NCBI GenBank assembly: GCA_020025915.1
Contig: JAHHRH010000049.1
Location: 1 to 9,787 of the forward strand
Direction: 5' to 3'
DNA from: Sutterella sp.
GTDB taxonomy: Bacteria; Pseudomonadota; Gammaproteobacteria; Burkholderiales; Burkholderiaceae_F
Length of the DNA stretch: 9,787 bases
The position numbers and the translations under genes were made by a program. Of this stretch, positions 1-7,193 are shown piece after piece (the stretch's first letter is position 1; every line of letters begins with the position of its first letter). Under the pieces are notes generated by a model. The model did not search any database, was not told the origin of the DNA, and saw nothing but the letters and a program-made list of their open reading frames with translations.

Positions 1-173
1 CTAGGACACGGTCGGTGACAGTACTTACATAGTCTGCACTAACGTTTACACCGTATATGTTTTCGACAAAGGCCCAAAGGGCGTCTTGATGGTCTGGGAT
101 GAGGGTACGAAAAATGGATCTGATAGCAGCGCCCAGTTAGGGCACAATACTGTCTATTAGGAGACCTTTTTAA
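1..173 (+). other. Non-coding leader upstream of the IS110-type transposase
   Basis: No gene is visible here. The stretch has two small GC-rich hairpins. One pairs GCCC and GGGC around an AAA loop near 72-82. The other pairs GCCC and GGGC around an AGTTA loop near 131-143. It ends in the transposase ribosome binding site AGGAGA (159-164), nine bases before the ATG at 174. In the IS110 group of IS110-family elements, the 5' non-coding region encodes a structured bridge RNA that guides target and donor choice, so this is where one would be sought. I cannot delimit an element end, and no target- or donor-binding loop can be assigned because the flanking insertion site is outside the window. Confidence 0.4.
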
Positions 174-1730
174 ATGACCTTTGCACGTCGTATCTACACC
201 AAAGAATTTCGCATCAACGCAGCCAAGTTAGTTGTGGACGAGCATCGTCCAGCCACATCCGTTGCTGAAGAACTCAATGTAAGTCCCAAGACTTTGCACA
301 GTTGGGTTAAACAGTATCGTGAGGGATCGCTTCAGACTGCGGCGGACAAGTACGATTCAGTATCACCTGAGCAAGCAGAAACCGCCTTCCTAGGAGGTGA
401 CATGGCTAAGTGTACACCTAAACCAGTGGTCGTCACGAAATCAACAGCCACTGTTGAAGCGATGTACGCATCTGCTGTGGGTATCGACGTTCACGCAGAC
501 CTCCTTTTCTGCTGCTACCAGACGTTTAATACGACCAGCGGAGAAACGATTTCTGACCATGCGTCATTTGGGACGAAACAAAGCGAACTTTCGTCATTTT
601 CTGCATGGGTGCGAGAACGCAATCCGGAAATTGTTTTGATGGAGTCGACCGGGATTCTTTGGCTCAGTGCCAATGAAGCTCTGGAAAATGTCGGCTTTAC
701 CAATGAGCAGTTAGCCCTCGTTAATGCGCGAGATGTTAAGGCTGTCAAAGGCCGAAAGACGGACAGAGTTGATGCCGAACGCTTAACGCAAATAGCACGC
801 TTCGGCTGTTTCAAGAAGTCCTTCGTTCCGGCCAAGGTTTTTCGCGAGATGCGAGCGATTTCTCGTCTTTACATCAAATCGCAAAATGACCTTAGTCGAG
901 CACAAAACCGACTGCATAAGTTGCTTAACGCAACAGGCTGTCGCGCCCGACAGGTTTTTAGCGACCTCAAGGGTGTTGCCGCGACCATTATTCTCGAAGC
1001 ATGGTTCGATGAAGTCGAAGACTTTGAAGCGGTTGTCCGATCCAAAGGTCGCAGACTGCGAGCTTCGTCTGAAGAAATTATGGACGCGCTGAACTTTTCA
1101 ACAAGTGACTGCCTCCGGCAGACCATCAGACTGCAACGCGAGAATATCTTAAGACTGAAACAGTTTTGCGAGAAGCTACTTGGGCAGCTCAAGGTCATGC
1201 AGCGACCGTATGAAAACATCATCTCGGCTCTAACGACGATTCCCGGAATCAAAGAGACTTCGGCAAGGTTGCTCTTATCTGAGTTTTCCGACAACATGGA
1301 CTCTTTCCCGGACAGCGAACATTTCGCATCTTGTCTGGGAATCTGCCCTGGGAACAACATCTCTGCCGGTAAAGAGCATGGCAGTGGTGCACCGAAAGGC
1401 AATAAATGGGCGCGTACGACGCTAACAGAGATTGCCGCTATTGCTCATAAAGTTGCCGTCAGCATCTATTCCATGATTAAAAACGGTGAAGCGTTTCGAG
1501 ATCACGATTATTCGGAAGCTATTCGCGGTCATTGCTTGGAAAGACTGAGTCGAGAAATTCGACGAACTCAGCACCAGAATTTTCTGCTCACGGACGCAGG
1601 AATTGTGGACGCCGCTACGGGTGGCAGAGTTTTTTTGCGTCCTGGCGGTTTCATACCTTTCATGAAAAAGGGACTTTGGTGTCTTACGCTTTCTTATTTA
1701 AAACGGGCGGTACGTCACAGCGACAGATAA
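174..1730 (+). CDS. IS110-family DEDD transposase with an IS3 OrfA-like N-terminal HTH extension
   Basis: This 518-residue protein is a DNA recombinase of an IS110-family insertion sequence. Residues 1 to about 55 look like the helix-turn-helix of IS3-type OrfA (basic start, then VAEELNVSPKTLHSW). From residue 77 on it matches IS110. The DEDD RuvC-like residues are seen as D105 (GIDVH), E157 (MESTG) and D197/D200 (GRKTDRVDA). The C-terminal Transposase_20-type domain contains IPGI and the likely nucleophile S397 in NISAGK. A strong AGGAGG (392-397) lies four bases before an in-frame ATG at 402, so a 442-residue IS110-length protein could also be made. The 174 start has its own AGGAGA. The last 47 bases overlap the 3' end of the convergent permease gene, and the C-terminal ~60 residues are not recognisable, so the natural stop may have been lost or read through. 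Activity is unproven. Confidence 0.88.
   Translation: MTFARRIYTKEFRINAAKLVVDEHRPATSVAEELNVSPKTLHSWVKQYREGSLQTAADKYDSVSPEQAETAFLGGDMAKCTPKPVVVTKSTATVEAMYASAVGIDVHADLLFCCYQTFNTTSGETISDHASFGTKQSELSSFSAWVRERNPEIVLMESTGILWLSANEALENVGFTNEQLALVNARDVKAVKGRKTDRVDAERLTQIARFGCFKKSFVPAKVFREMRAISRLYIKSQNDLSRAQNRLHKLLNATGCRARQVFSDLKGVAATIILEAWFDEVEDFEAVVRSKGRRLRASSEEIMDALNFSTSDCLRQTIRLQRENILRLKQFCEKLLGQLKVMQRPYENIISALTTIPGIKETSARLLLSEFSDNMDSFPDSEHFASCLGICPGNNISAGKEHGSGAPKGNKWARTTLTEIAAIAHKVAVSIYSMIKNGEAFRDHDYSEAIRGHCLERLSREIRRTQHQNFLLTDAGIVDAATGGRVFLRPGGFIPFMKKGLWCLTLSYLKRAVRHSDR
392..404 (+). promoter_or_regulatory. Internal Shine-Dalgarno and ATG inside the transposase gene
   Basis: AGGAGG at 392-397 is followed after four bases by ATG (402-404), in frame with the start at 174. 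It sits exactly at the boundary between the OrfA-like HTH and the IS110 domain. Either the IS110 protein is translated separately, or this is the ancestral start of an IS110 gene that became joined to an OrfA fragment. Confidence 0.6.
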
Positions 1731-3153
1731 AGGTGAGGAAGGCATAGAGGAAGCTACCCACCAACATGGCAACCACAAGACCAATATTGGCTGTCGCAAA
1801 GACGCTCGTTTCAGCGCCATCAGGCAATAAGAAGCTCACAATATGGGCAATGTAAGGGTCGCTCGACGTGATCGTGCCTAAACCAATGAAGGTCGCGACA
1901 GCGAGCGAGAAGAGCGCCGTCCAACGGTAGCTACGACCGCCTTCGCCATAATCAAAGGCCATACGCACATCCCAGCACAAACGTTTCTGACGGATAAAGT
2001 CCACCATCTGAATCGCACCCCAAGAGCCCATAATGACCGAGATCACAGCCAAGAAGGACTGGAAGGTCATCAAGAAGGAGTCCGAGATGAAGAGTAAGTA
2101 CGATAAGCCCAACGCAATAATCTGTGCGTTGAGGCCTGTCGAGACGGCACGCGAGAGCGGTGCGCCCATCGCTAAGAGGGCAAGGCCAGAACTATAGACA
2201 CCCGTCATGCCCGCAGAAATCAAGCTCACAATGATAACGATCGAGAAGGGCACGTAGAACCAGAAGGGCAAAATCCCCGTCAAAGCGGCAAGCGGTTTGA
2301 CCGAGGCCTTTTCAAGGAGTTCTGGGTTACCTGCGGAGAGCATGACACCCAAGATCAAGAGGAAAGAGACGGGCACAGCAATCCCGCTCATCGTCCAGAA
2401 AATCACGCCACCGGCTTTGGTGTGACGGGGCAAATAGCGAGAATAGTCGCCACCATAGTTTAAGAAGCCTAAGCCCACCATGGTCATGGCGAGCACGACG
2501 CCGCCCAAGAATTCGGCAAAGCCTGCGGAGGGACGGTCATCTAAAACCGAGAAGTCGATTTGAGGAATAAAGAAGAATAAATAGATGAGCGTGAAGATCC
2601 CGGTGACCCAAGCGATCACTTTTTCGATCTTCAGAATCAACGGATAGCCCCAAACAGCACCCGACATCGTGAGGGCAATGATCACGATAAAGCTACCGAC
2701 AAGGCAAGCGACAGAAGGATAACCATCGGCTTTGGCTAAAGAGGGGATTAAATGGATCGCGAGGTCTGCCAAGGTGGTCACAGCCATCGAGAGCATGATT
2801 ACCTGCCAGGCAAGGCTAGCAAAATAGCCAAAGAAGGTCGGAATCTTGTTGCCGTGGTAGCCAAAGGCAAAGCGTGATTGAACGAGGGTTGGTAAGCCCG
2901 TACGCACAGAACCGACTGCCAAAACGCCAACGAGCGAGCAAGATAAGAAGTAGCCGAGGACGCCAGCGAGCATGGCTTGCCAGACAGAGAGTCCTAAGCC
3001 CAAAACATAGATCCCGAGCGTGATGCCGAAGATCGAAATATTCCAGGAAAACCAAATAGGAAAAAGGCCTGCTGCGGTGCCGTAACGTTCGTTATCGGGC
3101 ACGGGATTAACGCCATTGACTTCAATGGCATTGGAGGACGTGTTATCACTCAT
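1684..3153 (-). CDS. NCS1-family nucleobase/nucleoside permease (cytosine/purine permease type)
   Basis: This 489-residue inner-membrane protein is mostly hydrophobic, with about twelve membrane segments. Family marks are the N-terminal ERYG followed by a W-rich first helix, the Q-SRFAFG stretch (residues 92-98) and DYSRYLP (236-242), typical of cytosine/purine transporters (Transp_cyt_pur). NCS1 proteins import nucleobases, nucleosides, hydantoins or related vitamins with sodium or protons; the exact substrate cannot be read. It is the last gene of a minus-strand operon after the sugar kinase, 78 bases downstream of it. The ATG at 3153 has no clear Shine-Dalgarno, but an 11-bp hairpin lies in the gap just before it. 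E. coli yegTUV has an MFS transporter in the equivalent role, so this would be a transporter swap (inference). No terminator was found after its stop, where it meets the transposase end. Confidence 0.85.
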   Translation of the reverse strand: MSDNTSSNAIEVNGVNPVPDNERYGTAAGLFPIWFSWNISIFGITLGIYVLGLGLSVWQAMLAGVLGYFLSCSLVGVLAVGSVRTGLPTLVQSRFAFGYHGNKIPTFFGYFASLAWQVIMLSMAVTTLADLAIHLIPSLAKADGYPSVACLVGSFIVIIALTMSGAVWGYPLILKIEKVIAWVTGIFTLIYLFFFIPQIDFSVLDDRPSAGFAEFLGGVVLAMTMVGLGFLNYGGDYSRYLPRHTKAGGVIFWTMSGIAVPVSFLLILGVMLSAGNPELLEKASVKPLAALTGILPFWFYVPFSIVIIVSLISAGMTGVYSSGLALLAMGAPLSRAVSTGLNAQIIALGLSYLLFISDSFLMTFQSFLAVISVIMGSWGAIQMVDFIRQKRLCWDVRMAFDYGEGGRSYRWTALFSLAVATFIGLGTITSSDPYIAHIVSFLLPDGAETSVFATANIGLVVAMLVGSFLYAFLTFICRCDVPPVLNKKA

Positions 3154-3186
3154 TGTGGTTGAAAGTTTTGAGTCTAAAGATAGATG

Positions 3187-3213
3187 CCGTTGTGAGCATA
3201 AGGCTCACAACGG
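3187..3213 (-). repeat. Perfect 11-bp hairpin between kinase and permease genes
   Basis: CCGTTGTGAGC and GCTCACAACGG form an uninterrupted 11-bp stem around a 5-nt loop (3198-3202). On the transcribed strand no U-run follows, so it is not a typical intrinsic terminator. A transcript-processing or stabilising stem, an operator for a dimeric repressor, or a translation-control element for the permease are all possible. Its place in the only sizeable gap of the operon suggests differential expression of the permease. Confidence 0.7.
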
Positions 3214-3231
3214 TGGATCAAAATGATAAGT

Positions 3232-4167
3232 TTAAGCCAAGAGTTCTTCTAAGGTCGGTGCTGTGGCACCGCCTTCGCGTCCAGTGACGACGCTCGCCAC
3301 ACGATTGGCTAAGAGGGTGCTTTCGTCAATTGAGAGGTTGCACATCATGCCAGCGATAATGCCCCCCGTATGCGCGTCCCCCGAGCCGATCGTATCGACG
3401 ACGGCCACCGGGAAGCCTGCAATACGACGAACGCCATGCGTGTCCACAACCACGGCGCCACGGCCACCGTCAGTTACGACGACTTCGCGCCCTGTCTTGT
3501 CATGAATACGCAAGGCGGCATCTTCAACGCGTTGTGTGTTCGTCATGAAGAGCGCTTCAGCAGCATTGATCGTCATCAGGCAACCTAAACGATAGAAAGC
3601 TTCCATACGTTCACGCGGCAAGAAATGAACGCGAGGACCCGGATCAAAGACGACCATGGCATCAGGGCGCTTGCGAGCAAGGCCTTCAAGAATCACACGG
3701 CCTGTGTCACCATCGGCTTGATAGCCCGAAACGTAAAAGTAGTCGTAGCGAGTCATGTCGAACTGCTCGTACCAGTTTGGCTTCAGGCGGCGTTCAATCC
3801 CAAACATCGAGATGAACGTACGTTCGCCTGACGCGTCTGCTAATGAAAGACACCAACCGTTGTCGCCATTATCAGTTTCGCGATAGATCGGATAGCCACG
3901 ATCAATCAAGGCTTCAGTAATGATGTTGGCAAAGTGTCCTTCGCCGACAGGCATGTAGCTGTCAAAGGGAAGGTGTAACTTATTGAGTACATCCGCGACA
4001 TTAAAGGAACAGCCGCCAACTGTGGTGCAACGGTAGTATCCTTCGATATCGGCACCGGCTTGCGGCATTTCTTGCACGTTGATGACCATGTCAACGAAGG
4101 CAGAACCAATGACGAGTACATTGGCTGTCGGTTTGAGCGTCTGAAGGATGGTTTGAATATCTCGCAC
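3232..4167 (-). CDS. PfkB/ribokinase-family sugar or nucleoside kinase (YegV-like)
   Basis: This 311-residue cytoplasmic kinase has the usual length of the ribokinase fold. Visible marks are the N-terminal strand VLVIGSAFVD with the substrate-binding aspartate D26, the first PfkB signature GGCSFNVA (GG at 51-52), and the second signature DTIGSGDAHTGG, with D264 as the expected catalytic base and GSG forming the anion hole. The start is GTG at 4167, supported by AAGGAG seven bases upstream. That site overlaps the stop of the preceding hydrolase gene, so the two are translationally coupled. Family members phosphorylate ribose, nucleosides or other sugars with ATP. Next to an ADP-ribosylglycohydrolase-like gene and a nucleobase/nucleoside permease it most resembles E. 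coli YegV, whose substrate is not established. Ribokinase or pseudouridine kinase are alternatives. Confidence 0.87.
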   Translation of the reverse strand: MRDIQTILQTLKPTANVLVIGSAFVDMVINVQEMPQAGADIEGYYRCTTVGGCSFNVADVLNKLHLPFDSYMPVGEGHFANIITEALIDRGYPIYRETDNGDNGWCLSLADASGERTFISMFGIERRLKPNWYEQFDMTRYDYFYVSGYQADGDTGRVILEGLARKRPDAMVVFDPGPRVHFLPRERMEAFYRLGCLMTINAAEALFMTNTQRVEDAALRIHDKTGREVVVTDGGRGAVVVDTHGVRRIAGFPVAVVDTIGSGDAHTGGIIAGMMCNLSIDESTLLANRVASVVTGREGGATAPTLEELLA

Positions 4168-4179
4168 GCTCTTTCTCCT

Positions 4180-5181
4180 TTAGAGCGTAAAGGTCTCACG
4201 CGCGGAGACGATACGGCGAGCCAACGCACGAAAATCAATGTTGTTCGTGGTTTCAAGGAACGTCGTACGTTCTTCGCCCAAGGCTTCAAAGCCCTCAAAG
4301 GCACCGCAAATCGCACAAGTCATGGCACCGATCGTATCTGTGTCGCCACCGAGATTGGCACACATGATTGCTGCGTCATAGGTATTACGACAATAGAAAG
4401 CAATCGCCAAAGCTGCCGTGACGCTTTCGCTCGTCATCGTGCCTGTTCCTAGCATCTGATACACCCAAAGCGAAAAGTCGTCTGGGTTTTTGAACTGGTT
4501 CATAACGGAAAGCGCTAACTTAAAGCGTTCACCGATGGACGCAGCCCAGGTCGTTTCACCCTTGGCGCGTGCAATATCCCAGATCTTCAGCACGTCTTCG
4601 ATGGCTTTGTCCCAAGTGCGCCCACCGATGCCGCTCGCGACAGCTTGAGCGATCATGGCTGCGCCCCCAATCGCCACATCGGTGCCGTGTGTCACCAGGC
4701 TGACACGTGCAACCGTTGCAGCGAGCTTTTCGGTGTCATTCCAGGGAATTAAACAACCGACAGGGGCAATGCGCATGCCGGCACCATTGGAGAGCGCTTC
4801 TTTGGTGTAGACCGTGTAATCTTCGCCCTTGGAGTGGGCAAGGAGACTCGCCTTGGAGCTTGGTCCCAAAAGATTGATTTCAAAACCATTCACAGACTCA
4901 ACCCAAGCGAGAAGGTCATCCGCTAATGTCTTGACGGGGGGCACCGTGCCAGCTTTCAAAAGGGCTTCAAGAATCACAAAAGCTTGTGCTGAATCGTCCG
5001 TATAGTGACCAGCCTTAAAGTAGCAAGCCACAATGTTGTCTTCTGGGCCATCTAAGAACGCATCAATAAAGCCAAAACGTTCTCGTACTTTTTCACGCGG
5101 CCAAAGTTCGCCAGGGACGCCCATAGCGTCGCCCATGACCATACCAGCCAAAGCGCCGGCGATCTGATTTTCAAGCGTCAT
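4180..5181 (-). CDS. ADP-ribosylglycohydrolase-family hydrolase (YegU-like)
   Basis: This protein of 333 residues from the ATG at 5181 belongs to the ADP-ribosylglycohydrolase (DraG/ARH) family. These are all-helical, di-magnesium enzymes that cleave N- or O-glycosidic bonds to ribose. Metal-binding motifs are clear: MGDAMG near the N-terminus, YTDDS (TDD at 61-63) and the C-terminal GGDTDTIGA (D280, D282). The frame stays open to a TTG at 5187, but the ATG two codons on is the more natural start. No good Shine-Dalgarno precedes either. It is the first gene of the operon, 12 bases before the kinase. In that setting a small-molecule role, such as hydrolysing an imported nucleoside or other N-riboside, is more likely than removal of ADP-ribose from protein (inference). 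DraG-type protein de-ADP-ribosylation remains possible. Confidence 0.87.
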   Translation of the reverse strand: MTLENQIAGALAGMVMGDAMGVPGELWPREKVRERFGFIDAFLDGPEDNIVACYFKAGHYTDDSAQAFVILEALLKAGTVPPVKTLADDLLAWVESVNGFEINLLGPSSKASLLAHSKGEDYTVYTKEALSNGAGMRIAPVGCLIPWNDTEKLAATVARVSLVTHGTDVAIGGAAMIAQAVASGIGGRTWDKAIEDVLKIWDIARAKGETTWAASIGERFKLALSVMNQFKNPDDFSLWVYQMLGTGTMTSESVTAALAIAFYCRNTYDAAIMCANLGGDTDTIGAMTCAICGAFEGFEALGEERTTFLETTNNIDFRALARRIVSARETFTL

Positions 5182-5385
5182 AATCAAACTAAAAAAGGGG
5201 AAATCACAGGAGGCGAAGGGGTGCCTGACTCAAACCGTGACTAAAGACGATGTGAGGGAAAACCTCGATTTTTAAAGAACATGAATTGTACCGATTTCGA
5301 GGCTAAAAGGCATGTTTTCGGACGTATGGGGTCTAATTCTAAAGATTGGCTGTGAAGGAGGGGTTATACAGGAAAAATGAAAACA
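5182..5385. other. 204-bp non-coding leader upstream of the hydrolase-kinase-permease operon
   Basis: No gene is seen. On the minus strand the best -10-like hexamer is TACAAT (5285-5290), but no convincing -35 lies at 16-18 bases, so a promoter is only suggested. An inverted CCTCGA/TCGAGG pair lies near 5265-5302. The run just before the ATG is pyrimidine-rich rather than a Shine-Dalgarno. Confidence 0.4.
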
Positions 5386-5419
5386 AAAGGCTCGTCTATT
5401 CAATTATAGACGAGCCTTT
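5386..5419 (-). terminator. Intrinsic terminator following the structured RNA
   Basis: A perfect 14-bp stem (5386-5399 with 5406-5419) encloses a six-base loop. On the minus strand it is followed by the U-rich run TGTTTTCATTTTT. It directly follows the 3' strand of helix P1 of the RNA at 5420-5545, and could be either the end of a small RNA or an attenuator for the operon downstream. Confidence 0.8.
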
Positions 5420-5545
5420 AGGCAAACCTTATAGGGCGCGGATACATTGATCGGAGCCCTATCTCGACGTGCAGGTTTGGTCTAAGCACGCTCAACGGTT
5501 GTTTCGCTCTCACATGATCTGTAAGACCGTTATCGAGGTTTACCT
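5420..5545 (-). ncRNA. Unassigned multi-helix structured RNA (small RNA or riboswitch-like leader)
   Basis: Read on the minus strand, about 126 nt fold into a closed multi-branch shape. P1 pairs AGGUAAACCU (5545-5536) with AGGUUUGCCU (5429-5420), with one G-U. A second helix CUCGA/UCGAG (5537-5533 with 5467-5463) stacks inside it. P2 pairs AACGGU/ACCGUU (5531-5526 with 5499-5494) and continues into CUUACA/UGUGAG with a GAUCA loop. P3 is a hairpin at 5467-5491. P4 pairs AUAGGGC/GCCCUAU (5462-5456 with 5437-5431). A -10-like TAAAAT (5550-5555) would place a transcript start near 5544, at the P1 base. The P3 loop CAAACCU can also pair over seven bases with the P1 3' strand, a possible switch. 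I do not recognise a known class; 5S, 4.5S, 6S and common riboswitch cores do not match. Confidence 0.55.
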
Positions 5546-5586
5546 AATCATTTTATGGATTTCTAGGCGTTTTTGGGTGTTGCCAA

Positions 5587-5624
5587 AAGACACACCCTCA
5601 CAAAGATGAACTTTGTAAGGGTGT
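5587..5624 (-). terminator. Intrinsic terminator of the APC permease gene
   Basis: A 14-bp stem with one mismatch (5592-5605 with 5611-5624) and an AUGAA-type five-base loop lies 27 bases after the permease stop. On the minus strand it is followed by TCTTTT. It separates permease transcription from the structured RNA downstream. Confidence 0.82.
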
Positions 5625-5650
5625 TTGACTCAAAGCATACTCAGCGTCGA

Positions 5651-7060
5651 TCAGTCGTATCCGAGCTCATTAACAACGCGTTCGTGATTCTTTCTGAAGA
5701 GCAGTTCATAGAGACCTAAACCAATCAGAGGCACGATGAAGGAGAGTGCAGCAGTCACTGGATCGTTGATCACGGTATTGGCAATCAGGGCGACCATGAT
5801 GATGCAGATCAAGAAGACGGTGAACGGATAGAGCCAAACCTTGTATGGGCGTTCCATTGTTGGATATTTCTTACGTAAAATAATGACCGCGTAGAAGCTC
5901 ATGCTGTGGAAAATCATGCCGCAGACAGCGACCAAACTCGTCAGTTCAGAGAGAGAACGGAAAAGAATTAAGCAGATCGAAACGGCAGATGAAGCAAGAA
6001 TGGCGTTCGCTGGGGTCTTCCACTGAGGATGGAGTTTACCGAGCGACGAGAAGAAAGCACCGTCACGAGCCATCGCATAGTACATGCGAGGGAAGGCCAT
6101 GATGCACCCATTGAGGGAACTAAACATCGCAAGCACCATGGCCGAACCGACAACAATCATGCCAGCAGAACCGAAAAGACTTTCAGCGGAAGCGGTGCCA
6201 AGGTAGTAGTTGCCAGATGCGACCATTTGTTGGATGGTTTCAAACGGAATGACGCGATAGACGGCGTAGTTAAAGAGGACATAAAGGAGCGAGACCCCCA
6301 CGATCGACAGGATGATGGAAAGCGGGATGTTGCGCTTTGGATTCTTGATTTCTTCACCAATCACATTGAGGTTCGTCCAACCTTCATAGGCCCAAAGGGT
6401 CGCAATCACGGCAAAACCCATCATGGACAGAATATTCATGATTGAAGGCGTTTCACCTGGTATGGCGAAGAGGTCTGGCGACTCAGTGCCCATAAAGAGA
6501 CCCGCAAAAAGAATCAGCAGGATTGGGAGCATCTTCAAGACGAGGAAAATACTCTGTACGGTAGAGCCAGCTCTAATACCACGAATATTCACGGCGGTGA
6601 GTAAACAAACGAGCCCGACGGCAATCGACTTTTGTGTGGTTTCGTCGAGTGGCACCATGGAAGAGAGTGCGGCTGCAAAGGCAACGGCTAATGCTGCAAT
6701 CGAACCTGAGTTAGCTAACGTAAAGTTAGCAAAACCACACATGAAGGCCACACGTTCACCATAGGCTTCACGCAGATAAAGATATACGCCACCTGACTTA
6801 GGCATCATGGCGCCGAGTTCGGCGTAACAAATACCAGAAAGAAGGGTGACGAGGCCGCCAACGAGCCAAACGAGGAGCGCAAGTCCGAGACTCATGCCAC
6901 TACGCTGTAAAACAATGGCACCAATATAAAAGATACCCGAGCCGATCATGATGCCGGCGAGCACAGAGATACCACCAAAGAGGCCAACTTCGCGGCGCAT
7001 TTCGGTCTGTTCGGACGATAGCGCGTTGACCGCAGTGACTTGACGTGTAATGTCTGTCAT
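5651..7060 (-). CDS. APC-superfamily amino-acid permease (LAT/SteT-like), lysine-riboswitch controlled
   Basis: This 469-residue inner-membrane transporter has about twelve hydrophobic segments. TM1 carries the unwound substrate-binding motif GSG (40-42) in AGIMIGSGIFY. YAELGAMMPKSGG (79-91) and the loop after TM6, GWTNLNVIGEE then KNPKRNIP, are typical of the LAT group of amino-acid exchangers and permeases. The frame stays open to 7156, but the extra 32 codons run through an intrinsic terminator hairpin. The ATG at 7060 has AAGGA eight bases upstream, so that start is chosen. The lysine riboswitch in its leader implies that it brings in lysine, a lysine precursor or a lysine-containing compound (inference from regulation). 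It is monocistronic, with a strong terminator after the stop, and divergent from the amidohydrolase that has the same control. Confidence 0.9.
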   Translation of the reverse strand: MTDITRQVTAVNALSSEQTEMRREVGLFGGISVLAGIMIGSGIFYIGAIVLQRSGMSLGLALLVWLVGGLVTLLSGICYAELGAMMPKSGGVYLYLREAYGERVAFMCGFANFTLANSGSIAALAVAFAAALSSMVPLDETTQKSIAVGLVCLLTAVNIRGIRAGSTVQSIFLVLKMLPILLILFAGLFMGTESPDLFAIPGETPSIMNILSMMGFAVIATLWAYEGWTNLNVIGEEIKNPKRNIPLSIILSIVGVSLLYVLFNYAVYRVIPFETIQQMVASGNYYLGTASAESLFGSAGMIVVGSAMVLAMFSSLNGCIMAFPRMYYAMARDGAFFSSLGKLHPQWKTPANAILASSAVSICLILFRSLSELTSLVAVCGMIFHSMSFYAVIILRKKYPTMERPYKVWLYPFTVFLICIIMVALIANTVINDPVTAALSFIVPLIGLGLYELLFRKNHERVVNELGYD

Positions 7061-7068
7061 TTTTTTGT

Positions 7069-7073
7069 TCCTT
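7069..7073 (-). promoter_or_regulatory. Ribosome binding site deciding the permease start
   Basis: AAGGA on the minus strand, eight bases before ATG 7060. It lies downstream of the leader terminator, so only read-through transcripts carry it. It supports 7060 over the upstream in-frame ATG at 7156. Confidence 0.75.
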
Positions 7074-7117
7074 GAGTTTGGATTGAGGATTTCGTCACTG
7101 GTCGCCTGACACAGGGA

Positions 7118-7146
7118 CAAAAAAAGTTGCATCCATCGATGCAACT
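7118..7146 (-). terminator. Riboswitch-controlled terminator before the APC permease
   Basis: A perfect 9-bp stem AGTTGCATC/GATGCAACT (7125-7133 with 7138-7146) is followed on the minus strand by a run of seven U. It lies between the lysine aptamer and the permease start. The segment CAUCGAUGG (7141-7133) can instead pair with CUAUCGAUC (7200-7192), the 3' strand of aptamer helix P1, over eight pairs. That gives mutually exclusive terminator and antiterminator forms. Confidence 0.88.
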
Positions 7147-7193
7147 GCGACTTCAACCGTTTCCTCTAAGGAAGCGCAGGAATGACACTGCGA

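Noticed and set aside
3263..4452. Several plus-strand open frames opposite the kinase and hydrolase genes
   Set aside because: They are antisense shadows of well-supported genes and show no domains of their own.
5182..5187. TTG start two codons upstream for the ADP-ribosylglycohydrolase
   Set aside because: The ATG at 5181 is the better start codon, and there is no ribosome site favouring TTG.
5420..5545. 5S rRNA, 4.5S RNA, 6S RNA or tRNA
   Set aside because: The size is similar to 5S, but none of the conserved 5S, SRP or 6S segments is present, and there is no TFC-type tRNA motif.
7061..7156. N-terminal extension of the APC permease to an ATG at 7156
   Set aside because: It would translate the leader terminator hairpin and U-run, and lacks a ribosome site, while ATG 7060 has AAGGA at good spacing.
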